A stretch of DNA of 64,000 nt from Tulasnella sp. 424 (Eukaryota > Basidiomycota > Agaricomycetes > Cantharellales > Tulasnellaceae): assembly GCA_019633425.1 (NCBI GenBank), contig WSUB01000082.1, positions 118,564-182,563 of the forward strand, given 5' to 3'. Below the pieces are notes generated by a model, which worked only from the letters and a program-made list of their open reading frames with translations, did not search any database and was not told the DNA's origin. The position numbers and the translations under genes are program-made. Of the stretch, positions 46,394 through 58,962 are shown one piece after another. How positions within the stretch are numbered: the stretch's first letter is position 1; each line of letters opens with the position of its first letter.

Positions 46394-48159
46394 CTATTCC
46401 TCGGGGTTTGCCCCGAACTCCGCTCGACCCCACCAGGTCCGCTCGACGGTCTGGAATCCCAATTCCCTCGCGAATGCGTCCTCTCGAGCATCAGTTATAG
46501 TTGGTGGAGTGAAGGTTCCTGGCGTAGCCGCAGCGGTTGTCGCAGCTGTCGCGTTGGGCATCCGGACGCTTTGCTCCAAGTCGCGATTGCAGATTCCTGC
46601 CAACGGGGCATCATCCAAGCATGGTGCGTGGAATATCTCGCCACTAGGGAGTCGGATAATTGTCTTGAAAGCAATGATGCTGAACATGCAGAATACGGCG
46701 AGAGTGTAGATGGTTCCTATGACGTGAATGAATGTCGAATGTATTTTGGTTCCAAGTTGTATTGTGAGCAGGGTGTACACGCCCTAATAAACACAAGTTA
46801 GCGAAGCCAAACGTATTTTTTCTCGGTCTAGACACTCACTGTAGGGAAAATCAGTCCCCAATACGGAAGTCCGAAGGGGGGTCTTCCCGAAGTTGACAGC
46901 ACAATGGTCGCTGGGACGAGGAACCAAATTCCGATAACCCAGAGCATGAACGCGAAAACAAAGGTAATGGCTTGCAAAGCCGCCCCAAATCCCGGTACGG
47001 CAAGAATACTGTCTGGAGAGGTCGACTGTGGGAGAAGCTTCCTGTAAAGGTCGCCCACAAGGAGCAGTCCGTAGCCGCCCTGGCCGAATGGACCAAGGGG
47101 AAGGAAGATGCTCACTAATAGACCTATGAAAGCGGTGGTGAATAATGTGTAACTATTTTTTTTGTTAAGGACGTCGAAGAGCTCACCAGCTGAGGGGAAT
47201 CCGTGAAGCAGCAATCGATGGGTGTAGAGCGCCAAGACGAAAAACGACATGAGCAATCCCACGGCCAACATGAAGGATGCTACCATCGTCGTGAGCAAGG
47301 CATGACTCTCGGATATGTCTACCAGAGCACCGGCAACGATGGCTCCTGTGGTGCCAGTGACGACGCTCGGGACGACGGGAAGTAGCCAGATAGCAGAGGA
47401 TGTCGGAAGCTCATGAGGGTGACGAGTTACCCTAGACAATATCAAATACGGAATAAAGTTGAATGCGGTTCCGAAGCGCGCCCAAGACTCGGCAGACTCA
47501 CATTAAGTGGAAGATAGCAAAGTTGCTGAGTAATGACAGCCCCACGTCAAACCACCAAATGCCCCATGTAGCGTACACAAGGCGATTTCCGCCAAGGTTC
47601 CACCTAGAGTGTCGGAACCGTGCAGTCAGCTCAACAATCGGTACCGAAGCTACGTCTTCGTGACAAGACTCGCTCACTTTTGATGCCCCTCAATGATGAG
47701 ACCATTTATGATAGTCGCCAATGCCATGGGAATGCAGCCAAGGAAAAGACTCTGGACCGGATGATGGATCATACGCCCCCAAATGTGGGGGAACATGGTA
47801 TAACGGGCGACGGTCATCGCGATCAGTGTGACGAAGAGCGCCATGTTGAGGACCAGAAAGATAGTCGATATGATATCAAGAACCAGTTGGTGACCTCCAT
47901 TGAAAGGGAAGCTATGGAACAGCGAGATGTGAACGCCGACGCCTAATAAGAAGGGGGAAAAGGGTTGGTTGAGGAGGCGTGCAAAGCGATTCGGGACAGA
48001 TAGCTCACCCATAGAGACGGCAAACCATGACGGAGTGAAGTGTCTGATTTTCAAAGCAAAAAGGGTCGATGAGCTGAGAAAATAAAAGAACTGTCATCGT
48101 TGAACTCACTTTATTCGGTCCGTCAAGTTCTTTCTTTTCGGCTTGTCGACCTTTTCCAT
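46394..48159 (-). CDS. TDT-family membrane transporter B (Ssu1/Mae1-like)
   Basis: ATG 48159 gives MEKVDKPKRKNLTDRIK, spliced to HFTPSWFAVSMG. The order of blocks is as in A: VGVHISLFHSFPFNGGHQ, RMIHHPVQSLFLGCIPMALA, ELPTSSAIWLLPVVPSVVTG, VSIFLPLGPFGQGGYGLLLV, FGLPYWGLIFPTGVYTLLTI, tail ending RTWWGRAEFGANPEE. Both copies have the same intron positions by eye. Differences cluster in the segment after GFPSAG (FDVLNKKNSYTLFTTAFIG here, FVGLVYGNGSTGSLLFLIL in A) and in the cytosolic tail, which may reflect change of specificity or regulation. Both copies look functional. Confidence 0.88.
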
Positions 48160-48708
48160 GCGAGACAGAGTGACTCTCGACGGGTTCGAGGGTGTCCGAG
48201 GTGGGGTAGAGAGGCCATGGAAGTAACAAAAAGTATAAATACGTGTTCACCTGACTGGAGCGTCGCCAAACTGCCTGAGAGTGATGCCGGCAGCGGCTGA
48301 CTAATCGAGTCAACCCTGGGTCCGCTGGTCGCCGTTACACTAGGTCAACCCGTAAATCTCCGGTTACAGCAGATGGCAGTGACGTCATTGAAACTTTGCC
48401 GATCATTTACTTGAAACGCTGAAGACTCATGGGAAACTCGATCGAAGACGAGAAAAAATAAGCGCGAGAGTGTGCAGTGACCGTTCAGGGTCGATCCCCG
48501 CGGAACGGACATAAAGGAAACTTACGGCCGAACTTTTTCGGCCCCTAACTTTTGCACCAAGGCATCATTCGAACCCCCCATTCATTCAAGCCCATCCACC
48601 CTTTTTTACCACGCCCGCTCTCTCATCTATACTTCTTTTTCTTTATACTTCTCATCTCTTCGTTCGTTTCTCCGATCCTAAATCCCTTTCGGTGGAAGGT
48701 GGCTGAAC
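48160..48708. other. Divergent promoter of transporter B and the unknown conserved gene
   Basis: 0.55-kb spacer between genes transcribed apart. Strong pyrimidine tract 48575-48690 (cattcattcaagcccatcca, cttctttttctttatacttc), typical of a fungal leader for the plus-strand gene. A GGAAACTT/CCGCGG-rich stretch lies near 48495-48530. Confidence 0.5.
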
Positions 48709-50771
48709 ATGCTCAAACTCCTGAGAGGGGTCAGCAACATCAACAAGTCCTCCGCGACCCTTCCCAACGATGTCAAAGCCAACACTGAAACATCGGCCAC
48801 TAAGGGAAGTGATCTAAAGCCTCCCGAAAGCCATCAAACAGCTCCCGACAGTCAACCGCCGACAGATGCGACAACTTCCGAATCAGTCCAACCGTCCCCT
48901 GCGCAGGACGCCATTACGTCAAACTCAACTCCTAGCACTTCCGATTCCCCTACGGACGGCAAGAAGGAAGAAACAGCGAACGGGAGTGCTGAGGAGGCGA
49001 CATCGTCCAGCAAACCGTTTCCAAGTTCGGAGGACCCTGCAACCTCAGCCCCAGAAGCAAGTTCGGCACCGGCGCCAACCTCACAACCACCCCAAGGAGT
49101 CGTCCACCGAATGCGGCGACTTTCTTTTAGGTCCTTTGGTTTCTTTTATGGTCGAAGCACTGTAAACGTTGCTACCGACACCGAGATTGACGCGAAGGAA
49201 GGGACAGGGGAGCCGCCGGCAAGCACTCCTGAAGGTCCATCCGTTCAGGATGCTACTCCAACTCCAACTGTAACTGGAAAACCATCCTCGCCAGAGCACG
49301 TAGAGAAGCTGAAGAAACCGCATCGTCCGACAAAGGCTGACAAGCGCGCTTCAGCGTATGCTCACCTCCTCCGGTCCATCATCATCGGAACCCCTCCACC
49401 CCCGGAGCTCAGTTACGGCTCATCAAATTCACCACCATCCAAGTTCCCGCTTATCAAATCACAACCGAAACCACCAAACCTCAAGAAACTCAAGTCCGAA
49501 CTCCTCAAGCCGAAGGAAGCCAACCGCCTCATCTTCGAAATTCGGAACATGCCCACGCCGGATACGTCAAAGGGAGTCTTGCACGGTACCTTGCGGGGGT
49601 TGAACGGCAAGATCGTAGAGCAGGATATTTCGGTCGTCCCCTCTGGCAAAATGCCCATTCACGCAGTCTGCTTGGACTGTACGGACGAAGAAGCGGATAG
49701 ACTACACTTCAACTTCCTCAAGTCGTCCGTACCACCTCAGACGACCATGGTCAGTCTCACACCAGAGATCGCTCAGACCGATTCCGCTGGGTTTGGCACC
49801 TCGGCCGCAGCCCCAAGCATCGCACAAGCCGACTTAGCTTCCGTTATCCCGGTCTTGAGGAACATCAAGTTAGTAGACTTGGTGGCACAATCCGTCGATA
49901 TCGTCGGTACACCTGAGGATGATTTTGGGTTCGGCAAACCGGTTGATGAACAAAACAGAGGGGCGTTGGCTGGAGCTGTTCCGAGTTCGGGTACCGTTGC
50001 CCAGGGGATCCTTCAAGTCGGACAGGAGCTGCTGAATTTAGGGTTCGCTACCAGCTCGGCTGTCCTACCGACAAATCACGAGGGCATCCACCCACCAACT
50101 GATCGGTTGAGCTGTCTGACCTACTGGTGGGGCTATGAGCTAGTCATTCCCCCTCCGTCGATGAAGTATCTTGGGGTAAGTGTTTCTCTGTGCACTATGA
50201 CGAACGTTTTGACGGGCTCACCGGATATTATCATATCACGCCTGAACATACCGCTCGTAGAATTGCAAGTCCATCTCGACCGCATTCCTTAACTTCCTGA
50301 CCGCCTTCTCACTCTTCAACAACGGCGTGCGGGAAATCCTCCCCTTCATCCGATACGCCTCCCAATTCATCGACTTTGAATGGACCGCTATTAAAGGGCA
50401 GGATAAAGGCAAAGGGGTTGTCTGTGCTGCGACATGGTACGGATCTGTTCACCATAATTGTGCTTTTGATTCTTTAAGCCTAATGGTCTGGATCTCCCGT
50501 ATGTAGGGTCATGCCAGCTGCCCTCGTTCCTCGACCATGGGACTTTGCCGACCCACCTCCACCAAACGCCAAGAAGGCTTCTGGTGCGGCAGCGAAGCTC
50601 GCAGCCCTGCTACACGGAGGGAAGGACGTCCCCCCTGGAACTTCCATCATACTCACTCCTCTTCAGCCGTCATTTACAACACCGGGTACACCACCAGTCC
50701 CGTTGGTAACTTTGTCACCTCCGACAGTAACGGATGCTGCCGTCGGAACGGACGACGATGTCAAAGAGTAG
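48709..50771 (+). CDS. Conserved basidiomycete protein of unknown function
   Basis: I do not recognise a named domain. ATG 48709; introns 50176-50260 and 50437-50506. Residues 1-150 are low complexity (Ser/Thr/Pro/Glu rich, disordered). From about residue 200 it looks folded: RASAYAHLLRSIIIGTPPP, EANRLIFEIRNMPTPDTSKG, RLSCLTYWWGYELVIPPPSM, then the conserved-looking hydrophobic helix STAFLNFLTAFSLFNNGVRE and ILPFIRYASQFIDFEWTAIK, GKGVVCAATWVMPAALVPRP. The tail is acidic (GTDDDVKE). The compositional change between halves suggests a regulatory N-terminus on a globular domain. No transmembrane segment or signal peptide is evident. Confidence 0.75.
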
Positions 50772-51694
50772 AGAAATCGTCATCCGATCGAATACCCGAG
50801 GACGTTTGGCTTCCTTCGTTTTGCGGACTGAATAATTTGGACTCTCAGGAATGCCTTCCATCCTCGCACTTCTGGAGCGTTCTGATTTTTTAACGACCTT
50901 GCTACGATTTTAGTTTCTATCTTTCTGTGCTAACGAACTCTAACACCCTTATTTATTCTCTCTTCGTTGTCATCCATCCCAACCCACCTCCATTCAGCTC
51001 TAGCGTATAGCTTCAGTACATCGGCTCGCCTGCACTCATTTTTTGTTCTTCGGCCCCCTTTCAGTTTCCTCCTTTAATGTTCATATAAATGGTTGAAGTG
51101 GATCATAGTTCCCGCACGTAAGGTCTGCCTGTTCACCATGGATCTTTCGTGAGGCAGTAAAGTCCGACGATCTCGTATGACGCAGGGGAGTGCATCGCCG
51201 GCTCCACGAGGAACAAAGGTGGCGAGGCCATGCATGCGCATGGGCTAGGCACGGTCCGAAGTGACCGTCTCACGCCTCGGCCCATGAGGTTTCCTTTCAA
51301 CCTTTTTTCCGAACAGTAAGCCTCTGATACAGCAGTCTGTATACATGCATGCTGTATAGACTCGACACTCGAGCAGATCTGATTCCTCTCCGCTCACTAT
51401 GACAGGTTAGTGGATTCTTGAACCCCATCCGGATCCGCCTGCTCGGCTGGGAAGCTCCGCAGTAGCCGCTTGACCACATTTAACTGGACTCAAAGAAGCC
51501 TAGAAAACTGCATGTTGTTTACACGCTTATTGACGGCATACTCGAACTTAATGCACTCTTCGGAGTTTTATTCTGGTCCGCCTGAAAATTGGACCGAATA
51601 CATCGACGATGAACGGAAACAAATGTGTTCGAAGAGATTTAGCTGGCTAGAGTCTATCGCGCCAGTGCTGGCATAGAGGAAGAGGTACAACGTC
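50772..51694. other. Spacer without recognisable gene
   Basis: 3' flank of the previous gene followed by DNA with no coding pattern I can support. A short open frame at 51484-51675 (plus) has no start context or domain. Confidence 0.45.
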
Positions 51695-52053
51695 TCATTC
51701 TTCTGGGCAAGAAGGGCGGGGATTCTCAACATCGACTGCGCCCGTGTCAGTTGGCTGGCCAATACCCCAGTTAAAGATCCCCTTGGTGAGCCGACTTATC
51801 GGCAGTCCATGACCGTTAATCCCAGTCCAAGTTACAGAGATCCAGCTCATGTAACGTGTGCGCCAGGATGAAGAATCATGCTGACGGGATTGCTGGATAG
51901 GAGCGGGTAAAATGCGCCCGACGAAGATGACGAGGGCCGCGATCACGGCACAAACGAGTATTCCTGTGCTTGCGCTCAGCTAGCTGCACACTCGATAGCT
52001 GCAAAGGTATACTCACCAATGATCAGAGCGATGATGTATCCTAACTTATTCAT
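51695..52053 (-). CDS. Candidate small single-pass membrane protein
   Basis: ATG 52053 gives MNKLGYIIALIIG. A 53-nt intron (52016-51964) with GTGAGT donor and CACAG acceptor then joins in frame to ILVCAVIAALVIFVGRILPA. Together these form one hydrophobic segment of about 28 residues that is only complete after splicing. The rest is hydrophilic (QQSRQHDSSSWRTRYMSW, then ISRLTKGIFNWGIGQPTDTG) and ends in NPRPSCPEE; total about 101 residues. That the intron reconstitutes a clean membrane helix is the main support. No homologue comes to mind. It is isolated in a gene-poor region and could be a decayed piece of a larger gene. Confidence 0.5.
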
Positions 52054-55000
52054 ACGAAATCCGGGACAATCGAGTTCGCGTTCAATGTAGGCGGCTCAGA
52101 GGGATTGGAAGCGTTGAAATGAGACGAGACGAGACGTTTGCAGTATCTGAACACTGGGACTTTAAGCGCGGCTAGGCGACACTGCAGCCAAGGCACCGAT
52201 GGGGTGTTGGAGACCTTATCGATAGCTTCGGATGTGTTATTCGACATACTTCATCCGACATGCTCTCATTTTATCTCGAGATTCACATCGGTTGCACACG
52301 TCCCGCTCGCAGTGTTATCGGCTCTGGATATAATTCAAAGAAAAAGTAATTTGACGGGAATAGCGGGCCACGGCGATGTGAACGACCTTTCTGAAGCCCA
52401 CGTCTGCGACTGGCGCCGGTGTCTAAACCAATGCACCGAAATCGTAAACTTGAAGACTTCGTCTGTCGCACTTGACGGATAGCAGATTTTTAGGGTGAGC
52501 AGGCTCGTTAACATGCTATCCCGAAGACCGATAAATGTGTGGGGAATGCCTAGATTCCTGTGCAAGCAACTTGTATGTTCCGACGCAGAAAGAAGCTCGC
52601 CAGAGATGTCACAGAAAAGAAAGGGGTAGTTGGTTGCCGTTGAAAGGACACGCAGCAACGGGGGCTAACACTAATTGAATTCGGGGGTGCTCATCTCTCC
52701 ACCGGCTCCAACTTGGGGGACCTTGTCATGGGCCCAGCCTCCTTCCATCGGAGACCGGAGACAGCCTTGACCTTAACCAGTGCCACAAACCAGCATAACG
52801 AGGGATTGGTAATCTTTCGCATAGGAGCCTAGGAAATGATGTCTGGAAAAGAAGACCGTGTTTGGCATCGTACCTCACTGAAACACGCGGCGGCGGGCTG
52901 TTATTCCTGCCGAAAGAGGCAACTCGAGGCCTCGATCTTGAATGCGAGAACTGGGGCAATCACGAACTTAGAACATGAGGCCAAATTCTTGATAATAGAA
53001 CTTGTGTTCCACGCAAGATGAGTTGCAGCGCGGAAGCGGCGCCTTAAGCCAAACATCGCTGGTGCGGGTGGCACTGCAGGGATGCTACCAATACTGCGCA
53101 CCCAGTCCTTCCATTTGTGGACGAGGTACTACCTTGTCTCATATCGAGAGATAATCAAGTCTAGAAGCTAGAAGTTACACCCAGCTGCCAGGCAGGTGAA
53201 ATGCGGAATGTCATTCCATCCGCGTACTCTCCGAAAGCATAATTCGTACCGGAACCTAAAGGGCTTGCTTGGAAATGATCTCAGCCCGGTAACTCCAAGA
53301 GACACCAGGAGTTCCGGCTCCAGACTTACTCCGTCAACTCCGTCGGGGACTATGAGAGTCCTGGCCGACGCATCATCATCGTCCTAGATGGCGGTGAGGG
53401 CGAAAGTTGAAAAGTTTCATCCGGTTGCAACGCTCGCGTAATTGGTCGATATTATGAATGCATGCTGCACGGATCTATCTGTATAAATTGTGAGTATCTA
53501 TAGTCCTACTTACGGAAAATACTTTCATTAAGCTAACAGAGGTTGGGGCGTCGGGTTACTCCGGTGTTGACGACACTCGAGCATTTGACTTGGTAGCACT
53601 ATCAATAATGTCTTCGGAAAGTCTGACGACTAGGTGGGTCTAGCAAGCCAGCTGATAAAGACAGTAGGAGGTTGACTGGAGCTATTTCAAGCATAGATAT
53701 TCTGGCCCGGTTCACGATGTCCTTCAAATCCCTCCAACAGCAACGAGTAGTGTCGTCAGGACGAACGATAATGTTTAAAGAGTAGAGAGAAGTTGTCATT
53801 GGACGGAATATTCTAGGATAGACGCTGCTGTCTTCACCATTCACTCCCAGCCCCAGCTCCAATATAGATATGTCACTCGTCTCTGATTTCCGCTTCCGTA
53901 TGTTCCTCACTTTCTTCCTGGGATGTCAGCATGAATGATCGAGACATCGCACTTCTACCTTTAGCTCGATTCTGCTACTTCTCAGTTCTGTTAGTTACAG
54001 GATCTGGAGGCCTTCATAGTGGCGGCCGGCCGCTGTGGAGCTTTCGACCAGACGAGGAAATTTGGCCAACTAAAGATCTCACAAAGATGGAGCATTATCT
54101 TTTGTATGCTTCTAAGGGTGTTTGAAGCCCGGACTATACTCGAATGGCTTCTAATTTATCGAAGAGTGAAATCGAGGACTAGGCCGATGGGTATCCCTCC
54201 TAATCAAAGAGTAGCTATATCATGAAGTCAACCAACACCGATCAACGAGTCCTTCTCAAATAAAGGGAAACGGGCCTCTTATGGTTTGTACTACTTCCAT
54301 TGGCTAACAGGGCCAAAGCTGAATGGATCGACCGGTCCACCTGAACAGTCGCTAAGGCGACGGTTCTGATCTTCGTTAGTCTCCGGGGCAGACGTCAACC
54401 CTACGGTAACCTGTTTGTGTTCGCGTGGGAATCAGGCGGATGTTAACACGGACGATCGAAGTGCACTCGTTGTGGAATGATCGAGCGATTACACTCTTAC
54501 CTTTTCCTCGATTCTGCTACTTCTCTTGGCTCTGTTAGTATTTGGGGGCCTTCATGGTGGCGGTTGGCCTCTGCGAAGCTTTCGATCAGAAAAAAGGAAT
54601 TTAACCAATGAAGACCTCACAAAGTTGAAGCATCGTTTTTTGTACGCGTCCAGAATATGCTTGAACGGCGTCAAGTTTATCCGGGGGGTTGAAGTCGGAA
54701 ACTTGAAATTAGCCCGATAAGCATCCCTTCCGATCAAAGAGTAGCGAGCTTTCAACTAACTACAATTAGGGGGTCCTTCTCCAATAGAGGGAAGCCCACT
54801 CTTTATAGTTAGTGCTTTTCACCGTTGGTTCCACAGGGGCTAACTCAATAGATTCGGTAGGGTGCGTGCGCGTAAACGGTCGCCGAGGCTAGGTTTACGT
54901 TACTATTAAACTTCTTGAATATATCGCAATATAAAGCCAAGATATTCACACGGATATCCCAGACTCCTCGATGTGCGGAAATCGTTAATTTGGCGATGCG

Positions 55001-55381
55001 GCATGAAAGTGCCCGTGTGTAGTGTTTGGACCATGTTTATCTACCATAGAGTTGGCTACGAAAAACCTCAAAGTTCAGCCTAGTACTAGTAGCGACTCTC
55101 TATACTACCTCCCTACCTACAGCTAGCAAAATATCCGTTCTTTCATCAAACGCGTCGCTCACAAGGATGATTCGTATTACTGCTGCAGTCGTATACGGCC
55201 TGGAAGTCCCGGTCAGGGGGGTCCGAGGCATTATTATACATATGTCTAGCTGCTCCCTTAAACCCTGAGGGAGTTAGCTTTTAATACCTTAGCAGCTCAA
55301 GGGCTGCTCAGCTCCAGTTATCATTCCTTAGCTATTCCTTCCCCTCTTTCAACCAGTCGCTCGTTCCACCCACACCAAAAC
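52054..55381. other. Gene-poor stretch with decayed sequences
   Basis: 3.3 kb with only short, broken open frames on both strands. An imperfect tandem duplication (53930-54350 and 54474-54880) is present. A minus-strand frame near 53908-53602 has no ATG and no known motif. The last 150 bases before 55382 should hold the subtilase promoter (ccttcccctctttcaaccag close to the ATG). Confidence 0.45.
53930..54880 (+). repeat. Degenerate tandem duplication of unknown origin
   Basis: Copy 1 (53930-54350) and copy 2 (54474-54880) align along their length. Example pairs are tcgattctgctacttctc in both, and ggccttcatagtggcggccgg against ggccttcatggtggcggttgg. Their frames read GGLHSGGRPLWSFRPDEE with DLTKMEHYLLYASK, and GGLHGGGWPLRSFRSEKR with DLTKLKHRFLYAS. 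So both descend from one coding-like unit that I do not recognise. Confidence 0.7.
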
Positions 55382-58300
55382 ATGAAGTACTTACTGGCCA
55401 CCATAGTGGCCGCAACCTTTCTATCACTCGCTTTTGCTGCTGTTGATATCCACTCGTTAAAATCTCAGACAAAGAACGATTCAAAAATCGTCCCTGGGGC
55501 GTACATTGTTGAGTTGGACCAGCCTGTCGACGGGCTCGGTCGTAGATCGGGAGAAAGCGTGGGTTGGGGTTGTGTTTGACCGAGCCAAGACATGGACTCA
55601 CCTTGTGCTATCTTTACAACACAGGCCCACGATGCCCTCTACTCTTCGCTTAATAAGCGGGGTGCCAAGTGGTCCTTACGTCACCAATACAACACTCCTG
55701 GCATCTATCTTGGTGCAGCTATCAACGTCGCCAGCGAAAAGGACCTTTCCGCCCTCGCCGACACTCCCCACGTTATCAGCATCTCACCAGTTTACAGACG
55801 CCCTCGCCCTAAGCCGGTTGGCTCACGACGACTTAATGCTAAGCATACATATGCGCTGGACACCTTTGCTCCTCATGTCATGACCGGTGTGGACAAGCTC
55901 CATGTTGAAGGCATCTTAGGCAAGGGGATCAGAGTCGCTATCATCGACACGGGGGTCGACTATCTCCACCCGGCTCTCGGAGGGGGTTTCGGACCTGGAT
56001 TTAAAGTCTCCCATGGAACGGACTTTGTTGGAGATGACTACACCGGGTACAACGACCCTATCCCGGATGATGATCCTATGGACTGCGATGGTCACGGTAC
56101 CCATGGTAGGCCAACGTCGACGACGTGCATTACCACTTCCTATTTTGCTAACCCCAGACGTTCCTTCTCTAGTATCCGGCATTATAGGCGCGAATACCAA
56201 CCCTTACAACTTCACCGGCGTTGCTCCGCAAGCTACTATCGGCATGTAGTACGTCGAGTGCACTCGAGCAGGTCGGCAACTTGATACTAAACATATGTCT
56301 TCGTGCTCTCAGTAGGGTCTACGGGTGTCAAGGCGATACGGTCGATGACATCATTATCGCCGCCTTGCTCAAGGCATACCATGATCGACATGACGTTATG
56401 TCCATGTCTCTGGGTGACCCTACTAGGGGATGGTCGGAAACGGCTGTTGGAGTTATTGCTTCTCGCATTGCTGCGACTGGGGTCGTGATAACTGCAGCCA
56501 GCGGTAAGGATTAGCTCTTCCCCTTTTCAACAATCAGCCTGACAGTCTCGCGCGGCCACGCCAGGCAATGTCGGGCAATATGGTGCTTTCTACATTGCAT
56601 CCCCCTCGACGGGTAAAGACGTCATCAGTGTCGCTTCAGTCGAGAACACCCAACTTGTTGTTCAGAAAGTCAAATTGAGCAACGGGCACTCGCCGATTCC
56701 ATACTACTCGCTCGAGTCTCTGGACGTTCCGGGAAGCTTGCCACTTTATGCCATCTCCAAAGACACGAATGTTGAGAACGACGCATGTTTGGCATTACCC
56801 GACTCAACACCAGACCTTAGCAAATACGTTGTCCTCATTCGGAGAGGGGGATGCGCCTTCGTAGATAAAGCGGCAAATGCGAAGGCCCATGGAGCCAAAT
56901 ATGTGTTGTTTTACAACAACGTTGTCGAGCCCATCTACGTCGAGACCCCAGATTTTGTATCTGCAGTGATTTCCAAAGAGGATGGAGAATACGTAAGTGG
57001 TCGGTGCTCTTTCTGCTCGACGTTATCATATAACTTCTCGATCTGTCTTGAACCAGCTCGTCGGCCAGTTTGTCAAGAAAGCAAATCTTAAGTTGACCTT
57101 CCCTCAAAATCAACCGCCGAGTTTGATTTCCAGTCCGATTGGCGGTTTAATTGTGAGCACAGAGCTTGACTGAACGCCTTTCCTGGCCCGTGCTGACATC
57201 GGCTGCAGTCGTCCTTCTCGGCGTATGGTCCGACCTGGGGTTTAGAATTCAAACCAAGCGTAGCTGCTCCTGGAGGTGAGTTGCGGTAGCTTCTCCTCAT
57301 GTACATTCTATAATTCCCCTTACGTTTTCCGATTCAAGGTAACATCCTCTCCACTCTGGTGAGATCGAATCCTCCCGACTACATCCCTCCGCACATAACT
57401 AACATCGATGCTGTTCACCAGCCCCGCTCCCAAGGTTCCTATGGAATACTCTCCGGAACGTCTATGGCCACTCCGTTCACCGCCGGCGCCGCGGCTCTGA
57501 TTTTGCAGAAGCTTGGGAAGAGCAAGAGCAACGCTCTCGGTATCCGCGGTTTGCTGGAGAGTACTGGGAAGGCAGCTCCGAGTTCGAAGAAATCAACGGA
57601 CCTGTTGCAAACTCTCGCTCAAGCTGGAGCTGGGCTGCTAAACGTGTATGAAGCGGTCCATGGTAAAACTGTCGTGACGCCTTGTAAGCATTCCTGCCAC
57701 ATACTTTTCATTGGCACTTGTCGTTATCCTGACGAACGGAATAACCTGATAGCCGAACTTGCCCTCAATGATACTGCTCACAGCAAGCCCTCCCATACCA
57801 TTACGGTCAAAAACAACTCGAAGAAACTCCAGAGATACAGGCTCACTCACGTACCTGCTGGAACCATAAACGGCTTCGACTCACATCAACAAGCAATCAA
57901 CTACCCCGTCCCGCTGAACACCCATTTCGCCAAGGTTACCTTTGAGCCTAGTGAAGTGGTTGTTCATCCTGGAAAGTCGGCTAAATTCGTTGCGACGATC
58001 CACCCACCTGCGGGAGCGGACGCGAAGGTATTCCCTGTCTACAGCGGGTTTTTGAAAGTCGCGAGCGCAGATGAATCTGTGCATGTGGCGTATATGGGAG
58101 TTGCGGGCAAGATGAAGGATATGAAGATTTGGGATCGGACGCCTGACTGTGAGTGCTATCTTATGGTTTCTTGCTGGGACATGATTTTGAATGGATGTGG
58201 CTCGCGCTCGACACGTAGATTTTGGAACTGCAGGGCCTTTCTTGGTTAATGCTGATGGGGACATTCAGACTGGGCCGCAGACTTACAGGTGGACGACCGG

Positions 58301-58962
58301 TACGCCCTTTGGCCATTCCATTCTTTTGTTCATTTGGAAATCCTGATTCACAGCTGCATATCATAGACACCGAATACCCTACTGTCATTTGTCGGATGCT
58401 CGCTGGGTCGTCCGTCATTCTTATCGACTTGGTCTCAGCCAACACGAAGCTCGACACGAGGGGCTCAGACTTTGTAAACGCCACCTCAAACGCCGCAAGA
58501 ACCTCTCCAAACCACAGGCGAAATCATCGGCGCCTTTCTCACGACTTTAGGGAAAGTTCTTCCTCTGGGGTGTCTAACGGACTGGCTCTCGAGAATCGCA
58601 AGCGAATCGTGTGCTCGGAGACGAACACTTTTGCCCGAGTTCCCGTCGTGGGTAACCTTCTGGAGGGCTACTATATTGGAAGGAATACGGACGATACGCT
58701 GGAGAATAATGGGTACAATTCCTTTGCTGTAAGTCCCTCGGCCTGGCAGCTTGGTCCTGCCATGTACCAGCGAAGTTGGTGTATTAACTCAACTGTGGCC
58801 TCTACGCAGCCCGCAACTCCGACCTTCGCCAATGGTACCGCCATACCAAACGGGAGGTATAGAATACTTCTTCGTGCTCTCAAAATCACGGGAGATCCAA
58901 AGAAGGAATCCGACTATGACGCTTGGTTGAGCCCCGTCGTCATTGTAGATTACCACAACTAA
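55382..58962 (+). CDS. Secreted subtilisin-like serine protease (S8)
   Basis: ATG 55382 begins with a signal peptide (MKYLLATIVAATFLSLAFAA) and an I9-type propeptide (VPGAYIVELDQPVDGLG). Catalytic residues are seen in order: Asp in VAIIDTGVDYLHPALGGGFG, His in DCDGHGTHVSGIIGANTN (the Val codon is split by an intron at 56105-56173 or so), Ser in SYGILSGTSMATPFTAGAAA. A protease-associated (PA) domain insert lies between His and Ser: YVVLIRRGGCAFVDKAANAK. A fibronectin-III-like (DUF1034) region follows, and the stop is 58962. The layout equals the minor extracellular protease Vpr type found in many saprotrophic mushrooms. Predicted to degrade extracellular protein. At least eight introns; some borders after 58150 are approximate. 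Confidence 0.88.
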
